The notes below the pieces were generated by a model, which saw only the letters and a list, made by a program, of their open reading frames with translations, ran no database searches and was not told the DNA's origin. Positions 1-5,483 of a stretch of DNA of 5,483 bases are shown here, in pieces. A program made the translations under genes and the position numbers. Numbering within the stretch: the stretch's first letter is position 1; the number at the start of each line of letters is the position of its first letter. The DNA is from JASFQI01 sp050115555 (GTDB lineage: Bacteria > Desulfobacterota > DSM-4660 > Desulfatiglandales > HGW-15), in the NCBI GenBank assembly GCA_050115555.1, contig JASFQI010000341.1:1-5483 (forward strand). The letters are read 5' to 3'.

Positions 1-307
1 CATCGACGCCATTGCCGCCGGCCGGAAGGCCGCCGCCGCCATGGACCGGTTTCTGGGTGGCGACGGGGACATCGAGGAGACCCTTGCCGAGCGTCCCGAT
101 ACATCGTCCTACGACGGGGCGAGGGAACGTGGGTTTGCGGATCGCATTCGAACCAAGGCTCCTGAGCTTCCCCTCGAGGAACGGCTCAAAGGGTTCGACG
201 AGGTGGAAGAATGCCTAAGCGACGAACAGGCCGTTTACGAGGCGTCCCGGTGCCTGCAGTGCGACCTGGAGCTCTGCCTGATCAAGGAGGCCCGAAGCAA
301 GCGCTAA
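1..307 (+). CDS. C-terminal end of a GltD-like FAD/NAD(P)-dependent oxidoreductase (5' truncated)
   Basis: This is the last ~101 codons of a gene entering from the left edge; the frame is open from base 2 to the TAA at 305-307. The first visible residues, IDAIAAGRKAAAAMDRFLGG, match the closing FAD-binding helix (AIAxGRxAAxAIDxYL) of the pyridine nucleotide-disulfide oxidoreductase family typified by the glutamate synthase small chain. The tail then follows the pattern usual in stand-alone anaerobe homologues: a charged linker with a GFADR motif, the segment LPLEERLKGFDEVEECLSDE, and EASRCLQCDLELCL with a Cys-x2-Cys pair. Such proteins pass electrons between NAD(P)H, flavin and iron-sulfur partners, often next to hydrogenase, formate dehydrogenase or heterodisulfide-reductase-like subunits. 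The partner here lies outside the window. The internal ATG at 41 is not the start, because homology continues upstream of it. A probable terminator and a 396-base gap separate it from the next operon. Family is fairly certain; specific function is not. Confidence 0.85.
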   Translation, partial: IDAIAAGRKAAAAMDRFLGGDGDIEETLAERPDTSSYDGARERGFADRIRTKAPELPLEERLKGFDEVEECLSDEQAVYEASRCLQCDLELCLIKEARSKR

Positions 308-309
308 AC

Positions 310-345
310 GGGATTCCTTCCTGATAAGGAACAGGCCCTCTTTTT
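310..345 (+). terminator. Probable rho-independent terminator after the oxidoreductase gene
   Basis: Three bases after the TAA stop, GGG (310-312) can pair with CCC (336-338) around an inner stem TTCCTT (314-319)/AAGGAA (326-331) with a six-base loop. TTTTT follows at 341-345. The right arm carries a four-base bulge (CAGG), so the hairpin is imperfect. Its position immediately after a stop codon and ahead of a T-run supports termination, but the stem is weaker than a textbook case. Confidence 0.5.
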
Positions 346-438
346 CTCTCAAAAGCGTGAAGTCACAAAGTGAACATACAAAAGGGCATACAAAGAAGTC
401 CTTTTTCCTGGCGCTCCTTGCGTCTTGGCGAGAGAATG

Positions 439-652
439 AAATTTGATGGAGTTGTAAAAAGCTGGAACCTCGAGATTTGCCTCTTACGATTCCAGTGAGT
501 TAAGCGTAGCCAACAGGCGGTTGAGCGGGTTTTTGCGAGAACGTCAAATTTGATTGAGTTGTAAAAAGTCGAGACCTCGAGATTTGCCCCTAGCGATTCC
601 AGTGACTTAAGTGTGCCCAACCGGGGGTCGAGCGGGTTTTTGCGAGACCATC
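439..652. repeat. Two tandem copies of a 107-bp repeat, ~84% identical
   Basis: Copy 1 is 439-545 and copy 2 is 546-652. They align without a gap; by hand count 90 of 107 positions agree. Each begins AAATTTGAT, continues through GAGTTGTAAAAAG, CCTCGAGATTTGCC and CGATTCCAGTGA, and ends GAGCGGGTTTTTGCGAGA. The boundary motif TTKGCGAGA plus AAA-YTT occurs three times (before copy 1, between copies, and degenerate after copy 2 at 640-659), so the array is bounded by partial units. The period is not a multiple of three, and the frames are interrupted or change between copies, so it is not coding. It resembles dispersed non-coding intergenic repeats (REP/MITE-like) that I associate with deltaproteobacterial genomes. 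That attribution is from memory and unverified. Confidence 0.85.
530..567. repeat. Imperfect palindrome at the repeat-unit boundary
   Basis: A perfect ten-base palindrome, TCAAATTTGA (544-553), sits at the centre of longer arms, TTTTTGCGA (530-538) and TTGTAAAAA (559-567). The arms align symmetrically around 548/549. As DNA they mismatch at two positions. As + strand RNA both become G-U wobbles (535 with 562, 537 with 560), so the outer nine positions would all pair, with an unpaired or weak internal section between the arms and the core. It could be a structured RNA element or a transposase/protein recognition site. The function is unknown. Confidence 0.6.
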
Positions 653-692
653 AAACTTTCGTAACCGTGCAGCGAATGAGCAACAAAACACC

Positions 693-698
693 AGGAGG
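693..698 (+). promoter_or_regulatory. Ribosome-binding site of hyuA
   Basis: A perfect AGGAGG lies five bases before the ATG at 704. It fixes that ATG as the start of the HyuA-family gene, and the N-terminal DIGGTFTD motif begins only ten residues later, as usual in this family. Confidence 0.9.
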
Positions 699-703
699 AC
701 CGA

Positions 704-2800
704 ATGTCGAAGAAGTACTATCGCCTGGGCTGTGACATCGGCGGGACGTTCACGGACTTTGTTCTGCTCAACGACGAAACCGGAGAGCTTCGTATCAACA
801 AGTGCCTCACGACACCGGCGGACCCCTCTGACGCCGTGGAGCAGGGCATCCGGGAGCTGGAACAGGTGGTCCCGGATCTCACGGGCAGACTGGATGAAGT
901 CATCCATGGCACCACGCTGGTGATCAACGCCATCATCGAGCGAAAGGGCGCGCCTACCGGCCTTATCACGACCAAAGGCTTTCGTGACGTCCTGGAGCTG
1001 GGCCGTGAGATCCGTTACGCCCCGTACGACATCTTCGCGGAGTTCCCCGAGCCTCTGATCCCCCGTCGGCGCCGCATCGAGGTGAACGAACGGGTGAGAA
1101 GCGACGGCACCGTGCTCAAGTCGCTGGATCCACAGGAGGCCAGGGATACGGTGCGGCAGCTTCTGGACATGGGCGTGGAGTCCATCGCGGTCTGCCTCCT
1201 GAACTCCTTTGAGAATCCGGCCCACGAGATGATGCTCAAAGAGATCATCGAGGAAGAGGCCCCTGATCTCTCCGTTTCCGTCTCCTATAAGGTCCTTCCC
1301 CAGATTCGAGAGTACGAACGGACGAGCACGACCGTGACGAATGCCTATGTCAAGCCCCTGACCGGTCGATACCTCACGAAGCTCGAAGACCGCCTCCAAT
1401 CCATCGGGATCGATGGAAGGCTGTTCATCATGCTCTCGAGCGGCGGCATCACCTCTGTGGAGACCGCGGCGGAGTTCCCGGTGCGAATCATCGAGTCCGG
1501 ACCTACGGCCGCGGTGATCTCCGGGGAGTACTATGGCAAGCTCTTCAACCTCCCTGAGATGTTTTGCTTCGACATGGGGGGCACCACGGCCAAGAGCTGC
1601 CTGATTCAGGGCGGTACAGCCGGGGTGGTTCCCACGTTTGAGGTGGGCCGCGTGCAGCGTTTCATGAAGGGAAGCGGTCTCACCATCCAGGTCCCGGTGG
1701 TGGATCTCATGGAGATCGGTGCGGGCGGCGGCAGCATCGCCAAGGTCAGCCGCCTGGGCACCCTCCAAGTGGGCCCGGAGAGCGCGGGCGCGGATCCGGG
1801 GCCGGTCTGTTACGGGCGCGGCGGGAAGGATCCCGGCGTGACCGATGCGGATCTTCTCCTGGGGTACCTGGACCCGGACTACTTCCTGGGCGGGGAGATG
1901 AAGCTGGACAAGGAGGGGGCAAAACGGGCCGTGGAAGAAAAGATCGCCGGCCCCCTGGGCGTTTCCTTTATTCAGGCCGTCTGGGGAATCCATGACCTCA
2001 TCAACGAGACCATGGCAGCGGCGGCCAAGACCCACATTGCCGAGAAAGGTGGGAACCCCAACGTGGTCACGGTGGCGGCCTTCGGCGGAGCCGGACCTGT
2101 CCATGCATACGGCCTGGCCAAAAAGCTGGGGGCCCCCAAGCTCATTGTGCCCCCCAACGCGGGCGTCGGGTCGGCCCTGGGATTTTTCACCGCTCCCCGG
2201 GCCTTCGATCTCGTGCGGAGCCACAAGGTCGCCTTGGCGGAGGCCGATTTCAGCGAGATCGAAGAAATCTTCAAGGAGTTGGAGATCGAAGGGGCCCGGA
2301 CGTTACAGAAATCCGGCGAGGCCGACGATATTCGGTACGAGCGCTCTGTGGACATGCGCTTCGTGGGACAGGGCTCGGAGACGAACGTCCCCGTCCCCGA
2401 GGCCGACGTCACCTCTCTGAGCCCGGACACGGTGCGTGGCCGTTTTGACGAAATCTACAAAAAGCTCTATGGGCGGACCTACCCGGACAGCCCGGTGGAG
2501 TTCATCAACTTCAAGGTGCGGGCCAAGCTGCCCGAGCGACTGCTCAAGCTCCCCCGAATGGAAAAGGGCTCCGGCACACTGGAACATGCGATCAAGGGCC
2601 AACGCGAGGCCTACTCGGGAATTGTGAAGGAGTTCATCCCCCACACGGTCTACGACCGGTACCGCCTTTTCCCCGAAGCGATCTTCCAGGGACCCGCCAT
2701 CATCGAGGAACGGGAGTCCACCGTCATCGTGGGCGAGGACGCCTCGGTGTCGGTGGATGAGTACGGTTTTCTGTGGATCGATCTGCCGCAGCAGGATTAA
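704..2800 (+). CDS. hyuA: HyuA-family hydantoinase/oxoprolinase ATPase subunit (acetone-carboxylase beta-like)
   Basis: Complete 698-residue protein, normal length for the family, cytoplasmic, with no signal peptide or membrane segment. HyuA subunits bind ATP and phosphorylate or activate a carbonyl or amide substrate for the HyuB partner. Known family reactions are 5-oxoproline, N-methylhydantoin and caprolactam hydrolysis, and acetone or acetophenone carboxylation. Domains in order: Hydant_A_N (about 6-190) with phosphate loop DIGGTFTD (11-18) and HGTT (68-71); Hydantoinase_A core (about 205-495) with SSGG (245-248), ESGPTAA (264-270), DMGGTTAK (290-297), IGAGGGSIA (338-346), SAGADPGP (360-367), VTDADLLLG (379-387) and FGGAGPVHA (460-468); C-terminal domain (about 510-690) with RFVGQGSE (552-559), FDEIYKKLYG (581-590) and GPAIIEERES (663-672). 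All nucleotide-binding motifs look intact. DMGGTTAK has Lys where many homologues have Asp, probably a subfamily trait. It is the first gene of a three-gene operon. Family is very secure; the substrate is undetermined. Confidence 0.95.
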   Translation: MSKKYYRLGCDIGGTFTDFVLLNDETGELRINKCLTTPADPSDAVEQGIRELEQVVPDLTGRLDEVIHGTTLVINAIIERKGAPTGLITTKGFRDVLELGREIRYAPYDIFAEFPEPLIPRRRRIEVNERVRSDGTVLKSLDPQEARDTVRQLLDMGVESIAVCLLNSFENPAHEMMLKEIIEEEAPDLSVSVSYKVLPQIREYERTSTTVTNAYVKPLTGRYLTKLEDRLQSIGIDGRLFIMLSSGGITSVETAAEFPVRIIESGPTAAVISGEYYGKLFNLPEMFCFDMGGTTAKSCLIQGGTAGVVPTFEVGRVQRFMKGSGLTIQVPVVDLMEIGAGGGSIAKVSRLGTLQVGPESAGADPGPVCYGRGGKDPGVTDADLLLGYLDPDYFLGGEMKLDKEGAKRAVEEKIAGPLGVSFIQAVWGIHDLINETMAAAAKTHIAEKGGNPNVVTVAAFGGAGPVHAYGLAKKLGAPKLIVPPNAGVGSALGFFTAPRAFDLVRSHKVALAEADFSEIEEIFKELEIEGARTLQKSGEADDIRYERSVDMRFVGQGSETNVPVPEADVTSLSPDTVRGRFDEIYKKLYGRTYPDSPVEFINFKVRAKLPERLLKLPRMEKGSGTLEHAIKGQREAYSGIVKEFIPHTVYDRYRLFPEAIFQGPAIIEERESTVIVGEDASVSVDEYGFLWIDLPQQD

Positions 2801-2805
2801 GGAGG
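2801..2805 (+). promoter_or_regulatory. Ribosome-binding site of hyuB
   Basis: GGAGG directly follows the hyuA TAA and lies eight bases before the ATG at 2814. This decides the start: an upstream in-frame ATG at 2757 would add 19 residues unlike any HyuB N-terminus and overlap hyuA, whereas the protein from 2814 opens with the family-typical FDPVTLEILWRRL. The contact with the stop codon suggests translational coupling. Confidence 0.9.
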
Positions 2806-2813
2806 AACAACCC

Positions 2814-4529
2814 ATGGCACAGACCTTTGACCCGGTGACCCTGGAGATCCTCTGGCGACGACTGATCTCCATTGTAGACGAAGCCGACACCACGGTGGCC
2901 CGGACCGCCTTTTCCAGTCTGTTGCGGGACGCCCACGACTACACGTGCATGTTCACGGACCGGCATGGAAGGGAACTGGCCCAGGGGTCCTTTGCCACAC
3001 CCGGGCAGTCCGGGGCCATGGCCCTGGGCATCAAGGCGCTGGTCAACCAGATCCCTCGGGACACCTATAAGCCGGGAGACGTCTTCATCACGAACGATCC
3101 ATGGGCCCTGGCCGGGCATCTGAACGACGTCTGCGTCATGAGTCCGATCTTTTACAAGGACCACATCGTGGCCTTCACCGCGTGTGTGTTCCACCACTCG
3201 GATATCGGGGGAAGGGTCTCGTCGGACAATCACGATGTGTTCGAGGACGGTCTGTTCATCCCTTTGGTCAAGCTGGAGGACGGGGGTGAGCTCAACCAGG
3301 GGGTCATCGACATGATCCGGTGGAACGTGCGCACTCCGGACGAAGTGATCGGGGACATTCGAAGCCAGATCGCGGCCAATCATGTGTGTGCGGAAAAAAT
3401 CTGCCAGATGCTCGAGGAGTACGATCTGGAGAACCTGGACGACCTGGCGGACGAGATCATCGGCCGAACCGAAAAGAGCATGCGCGGAGCCATCGCCGAG
3501 GTCCCTGACGGCGTGTACCGGGCTGAGGGCATTGTCGAGCAGATGGAGGGCAAGGACGATGTGGTCATCAAGCTCGCCGTGGAGGTGAAAGGGGACGGCA
3601 TCACCGTGGATCTGGACGGCACCTCTCCCCAGGTGGACTGGGGAGGCAACGTGGTGTTCAACTTCACGTATGCGTATGTCCACATGGCCATGAAGAGCAT
3701 GTTCGATCCGGACATTCCGAATAACGATGGATGTGCGGTCCCCATTACCATGAAGGCGCCCGAGGGAAGCGTGGTGAACTGCCGCTTCCCTGCGGCCGTG
3801 GCCGCACGCATGCAGATCGGCCACTTCATCACGGAGATCATCTACCGGGCCCTGGCCGAGGCCCTTCCGGACCGGGTGATCGCGGCCAGCGGCGGCACCC
3901 CGGCCACCATGAACGTCTTTTATGGCCGACGGAAAGACGATTCTCCCTGGCACAGCGTGATCATCCGCGGTGGAGGCATGGGAGGCGCCTCCCGCAACGA
4001 CGGCTACTATGATTACATCTTTCCGGCTAACGGCGCCAACACCCCCGTGGAAATCTTCGAGAGCGACACCCCGCTGATCGTGGAAAAACGGGAGCTCCTG
4101 CCCAATTCGGGGGGCCCCGGCCGAATGAAGGGTGGGCTCGGCAGGACCGTGGTCTTCCGCATTCCGGATGACGAGTATGCTCCCAAGCCCCCGGTGAACC
4201 TCGGCATCCAGTCCGGGCGGTTCCGTTACCCGCCCGAGGGGCTCTTCGGGGGCAGGAACGGGGCGCGCGCCCGATTCCTGGTGAACGGTAAGGACGGGAA
4301 CCCTTACGGTCTCACCCGGCTCCAACCCGGGGACGTGGTGGTCATGGATGCGGCCGGCGGCGGGGGCTACGGCAACCCCTTAGAGCGGGACCCCCAGCAG
4401 GTAGCCCAGGACGTCCTGGACGGGTACGTGACCGTGGAACGAGCCAGGGAGGACTATGGCGTGGTGCTCGATCCGGCGACCCTGAACGTGGACGAGGAAG
4501 CCACGCAAAAGCTCCGTGAATCGGCATGA
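2814..4529 (+). CDS. hyuB: HyuB-family hydantoinase/oxoprolinase catalytic subunit (acetone-carboxylase alpha-like)
   Basis: Complete 571-residue protein spanning the whole Hydantoinase_B domain (about 5-525), of usual length for N-methylhydantoinase B-type proteins and clearly shorter than acetone carboxylase alpha (about 770). It should form a complex with the adjacent HyuA subunit and carry the catalytic site. Motifs: DPVTLEILWRRL (6-17), NDPW (94-97), GHLNDV (101-106), FHHSDIGG (126-133), FEDGLFIPLVKL (143-154), DLDGTSPQ (266-273), NSGGPGRMKGG (431-441) and the closing GGGGYGNPLERDP (515-527). His102, Asp105 and His127 have the same spacing as the Mn-binding His/Asp/His of acetone carboxylase as I recall it, so the metal site appears intact. 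The C-terminal ~45 residues form the acidic, helical tail common in the family. Spacing is 13 bases from hyuA and 15 bases to the carboxyltransferase gene. The exact substrate (lactam, cyclic imide or ketone) is not readable. Confidence 0.95.
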   Translation: MAQTFDPVTLEILWRRLISIVDEADTTVARTAFSSLLRDAHDYTCMFTDRHGRELAQGSFATPGQSGAMALGIKALVNQIPRDTYKPGDVFITNDPWALAGHLNDVCVMSPIFYKDHIVAFTACVFHHSDIGGRVSSDNHDVFEDGLFIPLVKLEDGGELNQGVIDMIRWNVRTPDEVIGDIRSQIAANHVCAEKICQMLEEYDLENLDDLADEIIGRTEKSMRGAIAEVPDGVYRAEGIVEQMEGKDDVVIKLAVEVKGDGITVDLDGTSPQVDWGGNVVFNFTYAYVHMAMKSMFDPDIPNNDGCAVPITMKAPEGSVVNCRFPAAVAARMQIGHFITEIIYRALAEALPDRVIAASGGTPATMNVFYGRRKDDSPWHSVIIRGGGMGGASRNDGYYDYIFPANGANTPVEIFESDTPLIVEKRELLPNSGGPGRMKGGLGRTVVFRIPDDEYAPKPPVNLGIQSGRFRYPPEGLFGGRNGARARFLVNGKDGNPYGLTRLQPGDVVVMDAAGGGGYGNPLERDPQQVAQDVLDGYVTVERAREDYGVVLDPATLNVDEEATQKLRESA

Positions 4530-4535
4530 GGAGGG
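4529..4535 (+). promoter_or_regulatory. Ribosome-binding site of the carboxyltransferase gene
   Basis: AGGAGGG begins on the last base of the hyuB TGA stop (4527-4529) and sits nine bases before the ATG at 4545. A purine-rich stretch (GAGAAGG) continues between them. The overlap with the stop codon indicates that ribosomes finishing hyuB can start the next gene, tying the third gene into the operon. Confidence 0.85.
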
Positions 4536-4544
4536 AGAAGGACG

Positions 4545-5483
4545 ATGGCGATCGAGAAGACCCACCAGAGTGAGCTGGAGCGTCTGGCCGCCCTTCAGGA
4601 AAAGGCGAGGATGGGCGGCGGCGCCAAGGCCATTGAAAAGCGCCACGCCGCAGGGAAACTCACCGCAAGGGAGCGCATCGACAAGCTTTTCGATGAAGGA
4701 AGCTTCGTGGAGCTGAATGGCTTGGCCGAGAGCCAGTGCCGGGACTTCGGCATGCAGGAGAAGAAGGTCCCGGGTGATGGCGTGGTCACAGGATACGGCA
4801 CGGTGGACGGCCGCCTTGTCTTTGCCTATGCCCAGGATGCTACGGTCCTCGGGGGGTCCGTCGGGACCCTCCACGGGAAAAAGATCTGCTTCCTCATGGA
4901 CGAGGCCTTCAAGATGCGGGCCCCGATGGTCGGCCTGAATGACTCGGGAGGAGGTCGCCTCAATGAGGGGTTCTTCGCCTCGGAAGGTGTGGCCGGCATG
5001 TTCTTCCGAAATACCGCGGCCTCCGGGGTGATTCCTCAGATTTCCGCCATGATGGGCTCGTGTGCCGGGGTGGCCGTCTACTCGCCCGCCATCACGGACT
5101 TCATCATTATGGTGGAGGAAAAGAGCCACATGGTGATTACGGGTCCCGCCGTGATCAAGTCCGTGACCGGCGAGGAGGTCTCCATGGAGGAGCTCGGCGG
5201 CGCCCGGGTCCACAGCCGGAAATCCGGCACTGCGCACTTCACGGCCAAGGACGATGCGTCCTGCATCGAGCTCGTAAGGAAGCTCCTGAGCTATCTCCCC
5301 GCCAACTGTGACGAGGCCCCGCCCGAGGTGGAGTGCTCGGACGATCCGGATCGAACGGACGATACCCTCATGGACGTGGTGCCGCCGGATTTCCGCAAGG
5401 CCTACGACATGCGGGACGTGATTCTCCGGGTGGTGGACAATGCGGATTTCTTCGAGGTGCTCCCGCACTTCGCCACGAGCATC
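4545..5483 (+). CDS. Biotin-dependent acyl-CoA carboxylase, carboxyltransferase (beta) subunit, 3' truncated
   Basis: The first 313 codons of a gene running off the right edge; family members are about 510-520 residues, so roughly 200 are missing. This PccB/MmdA-type subunit moves carboxyl between carboxybiotin and an acyl-CoA: propionyl-, acetyl-, methylcrotonyl- or geranyl-CoA carboxylases, or methylmalonyl-/glutaconyl-CoA decarboxylases. The N-terminal crotonase-fold domain (about 30-260) is complete: RHAAGKLTARERIDKLFDEG (33-52), PGDGVVTGYGTVDGR (76-90), QDATVLGGSVG (97-107), LNDSGGGRLNEG (131-142), FFRNTAASGVIPQIS (153-167), GSCAGVAVYSPAITDF (171-186), TGPAVIKSVTGEEV (199-212) and ELGGARVHSRKSG (216-228). 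The second domain begins near 270 (YDMRDVILRVVDN, 287-299). Consensus SGGAR reads SGGGR and CAGGA reads CAGVA, so both CoA-binding loops deviate. No biotin attachment site or biotin carboxylase is visible. Substrate, and carboxylase versus decarboxylase role, remain open because the C-domain specificity residues are cut off. Confidence 0.93.
   Translation, partial: MAIEKTHQSELERLAALQEKARMGGGAKAIEKRHAAGKLTARERIDKLFDEGSFVELNGLAESQCRDFGMQEKKVPGDGVVTGYGTVDGRLVFAYAQDATVLGGSVGTLHGKKICFLMDEAFKMRAPMVGLNDSGGGRLNEGFFASEGVAGMFFRNTAASGVIPQISAMMGSCAGVAVYSPAITDFIIMVEEKSHMVITGPAVIKSVTGEEVSMEELGGARVHSRKSGTAHFTAKDDASCIELVRKLLSYLPANCDEAPPEVECSDDPDRTDDTLMDVVPPDFRKAYDMRDVILRVVDNADFFEVLPHFATSI

Larger units (their letters stand above)
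308..703. other. Intergenic region with no gene
   Basis: This 396-base gap has lower GC and more homopolymer runs than the flanking genes. In order it holds the terminator hairpin (310-345), a short direct repeat CATACAAA (375-382 and 387-394), a stretch at about 396-435 reading CTTGCGTCTTGGCGAGAG at 417-434, two copies of a 107-bp tandem repeat (439-652), and the hyuA ribosome-binding site. No open frame in it shows codon bias or recognisable protein similarity. The promoter of the downstream operon should lie here, but I see no convincing -35/-10 pair. Confidence 0.8.

Noticed and set aside
521..549. Possible sigma-70 promoter TTGAGC-17 bp-TCAAAT at the repeat boundary
   Set aside because: Each hexamer matches consensus at only four of six positions, and the equivalent site in copy 2 (TCGAGC...TCAAAC) is worse. 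Too weak to call without transcription-start data.
363..620. Reverse-strand 85-codon frame across the intergenic repeats
   Set aside because: Its sequence is simply the translated repeat. The 107-base period shifts frame between copies, there is no good ribosome-binding site, and the composition is unlike a real protein.
439..652. CRISPR array
   Set aside because: Only two units, imperfect over their whole length, with no short identical repeats separated by unique spacers.
590..2224. Long reverse-strand open frame of 544 codons opposite hyuA
   Set aside because: It is a GC-driven mirror of the hyuA coding frame. Its product is rich in His, Arg, Gly and Asp with no domain motifs, and its 3' end runs into the non-coding repeat. 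The + strand frame carries all HyuA family motifs.
2757..2813. Upstream in-frame ATG at 2757 as the hyuB start
   Set aside because: It lies inside hyuA, lacks a ribosome-binding site, and would add 19 residues not found in HyuB proteins. The ATG at 2814 has GGAGG at the right distance.
2724..4325. Long reverse-strand open frame of 533 codons opposite hyuB
   Set aside because: Same cause: an antisense shadow with no recognisable motif, while the opposite strand encodes a complete HyuB.
4380..5468. Reverse-strand open frame of 362 codons opposite the carboxyltransferase gene
   Set aside because: Antisense shadow of a gene with unmistakable carboxyltransferase motifs; histidine-rich, low-information translation.

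Overview
The window is high-GC bacterial DNA carrying four protein genes, all on the + strand. It reads as an anaerobic, acid-degrading bacterium, most likely of the Desulfobacterota (deltaproteobacterial sulfate reducers and syntrophs). That placement is an inference. It rests on a GltD-like flavoprotein tail ending in a cysteine-rich RCLQCD motif, a hydantoinase/ketone-carboxylase-like gene pair, an acyl-CoA carboxyltransferase, and an intergenic repeat type I associate with that group. No phylogenetic marker is present.

Layout: (1) 1-307 is the C-terminal end of an FAD/NAD(P)-dependent oxidoreductase related to the glutamate synthase small chain. (2) 308-703 is a 396-base gene-free gap. 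It holds a probable terminator, a low-complexity stretch, and two head-to-tail copies of a 107-bp repeat (439-545 and 546-652) with an AT-rich imperfect palindrome at the unit boundary. (3) 704-2800 is a complete HyuA-family ATPase subunit. (4) 2814-4529 is a complete HyuB-family catalytic subunit. (5) 4545 to the right edge is the first 313 codons of a biotin-dependent acyl-CoA carboxylase carboxyltransferase (beta) subunit.

The last three genes are separated by 13 and 15 bases, each with a strong Shine-Dalgarno sequence touching or overlapping the previous stop codon, so they almost certainly form one translationally coupled operon. HyuA and HyuB proteins together perform ATP-dependent chemistry on carbonyl or amide substrates: 5-oxoproline, N-methylhydantoin or caprolactam hydrolysis, and acetone or acetophenone carboxylation. 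A PccB-like carboxyltransferase transfers CO2 between biotin and an acyl-CoA. Their tight linkage suggests a catabolic route in which the HyuAB product enters a CoA-ester carboxylation or decarboxylation step. The substrate cannot be read from the sequence. No acetone-carboxylase gamma subunit, biotin carboxylase or biotin carrier gene lies in the window, although such genes could follow to the right.

The most notable points are the hyuA-hyuB-carboxyltransferase fusion of pathways, non-consensus residues in both acyl-CoA-binding loops of the carboxyltransferase N-domain, and the structured tandem repeat upstream of the operon.
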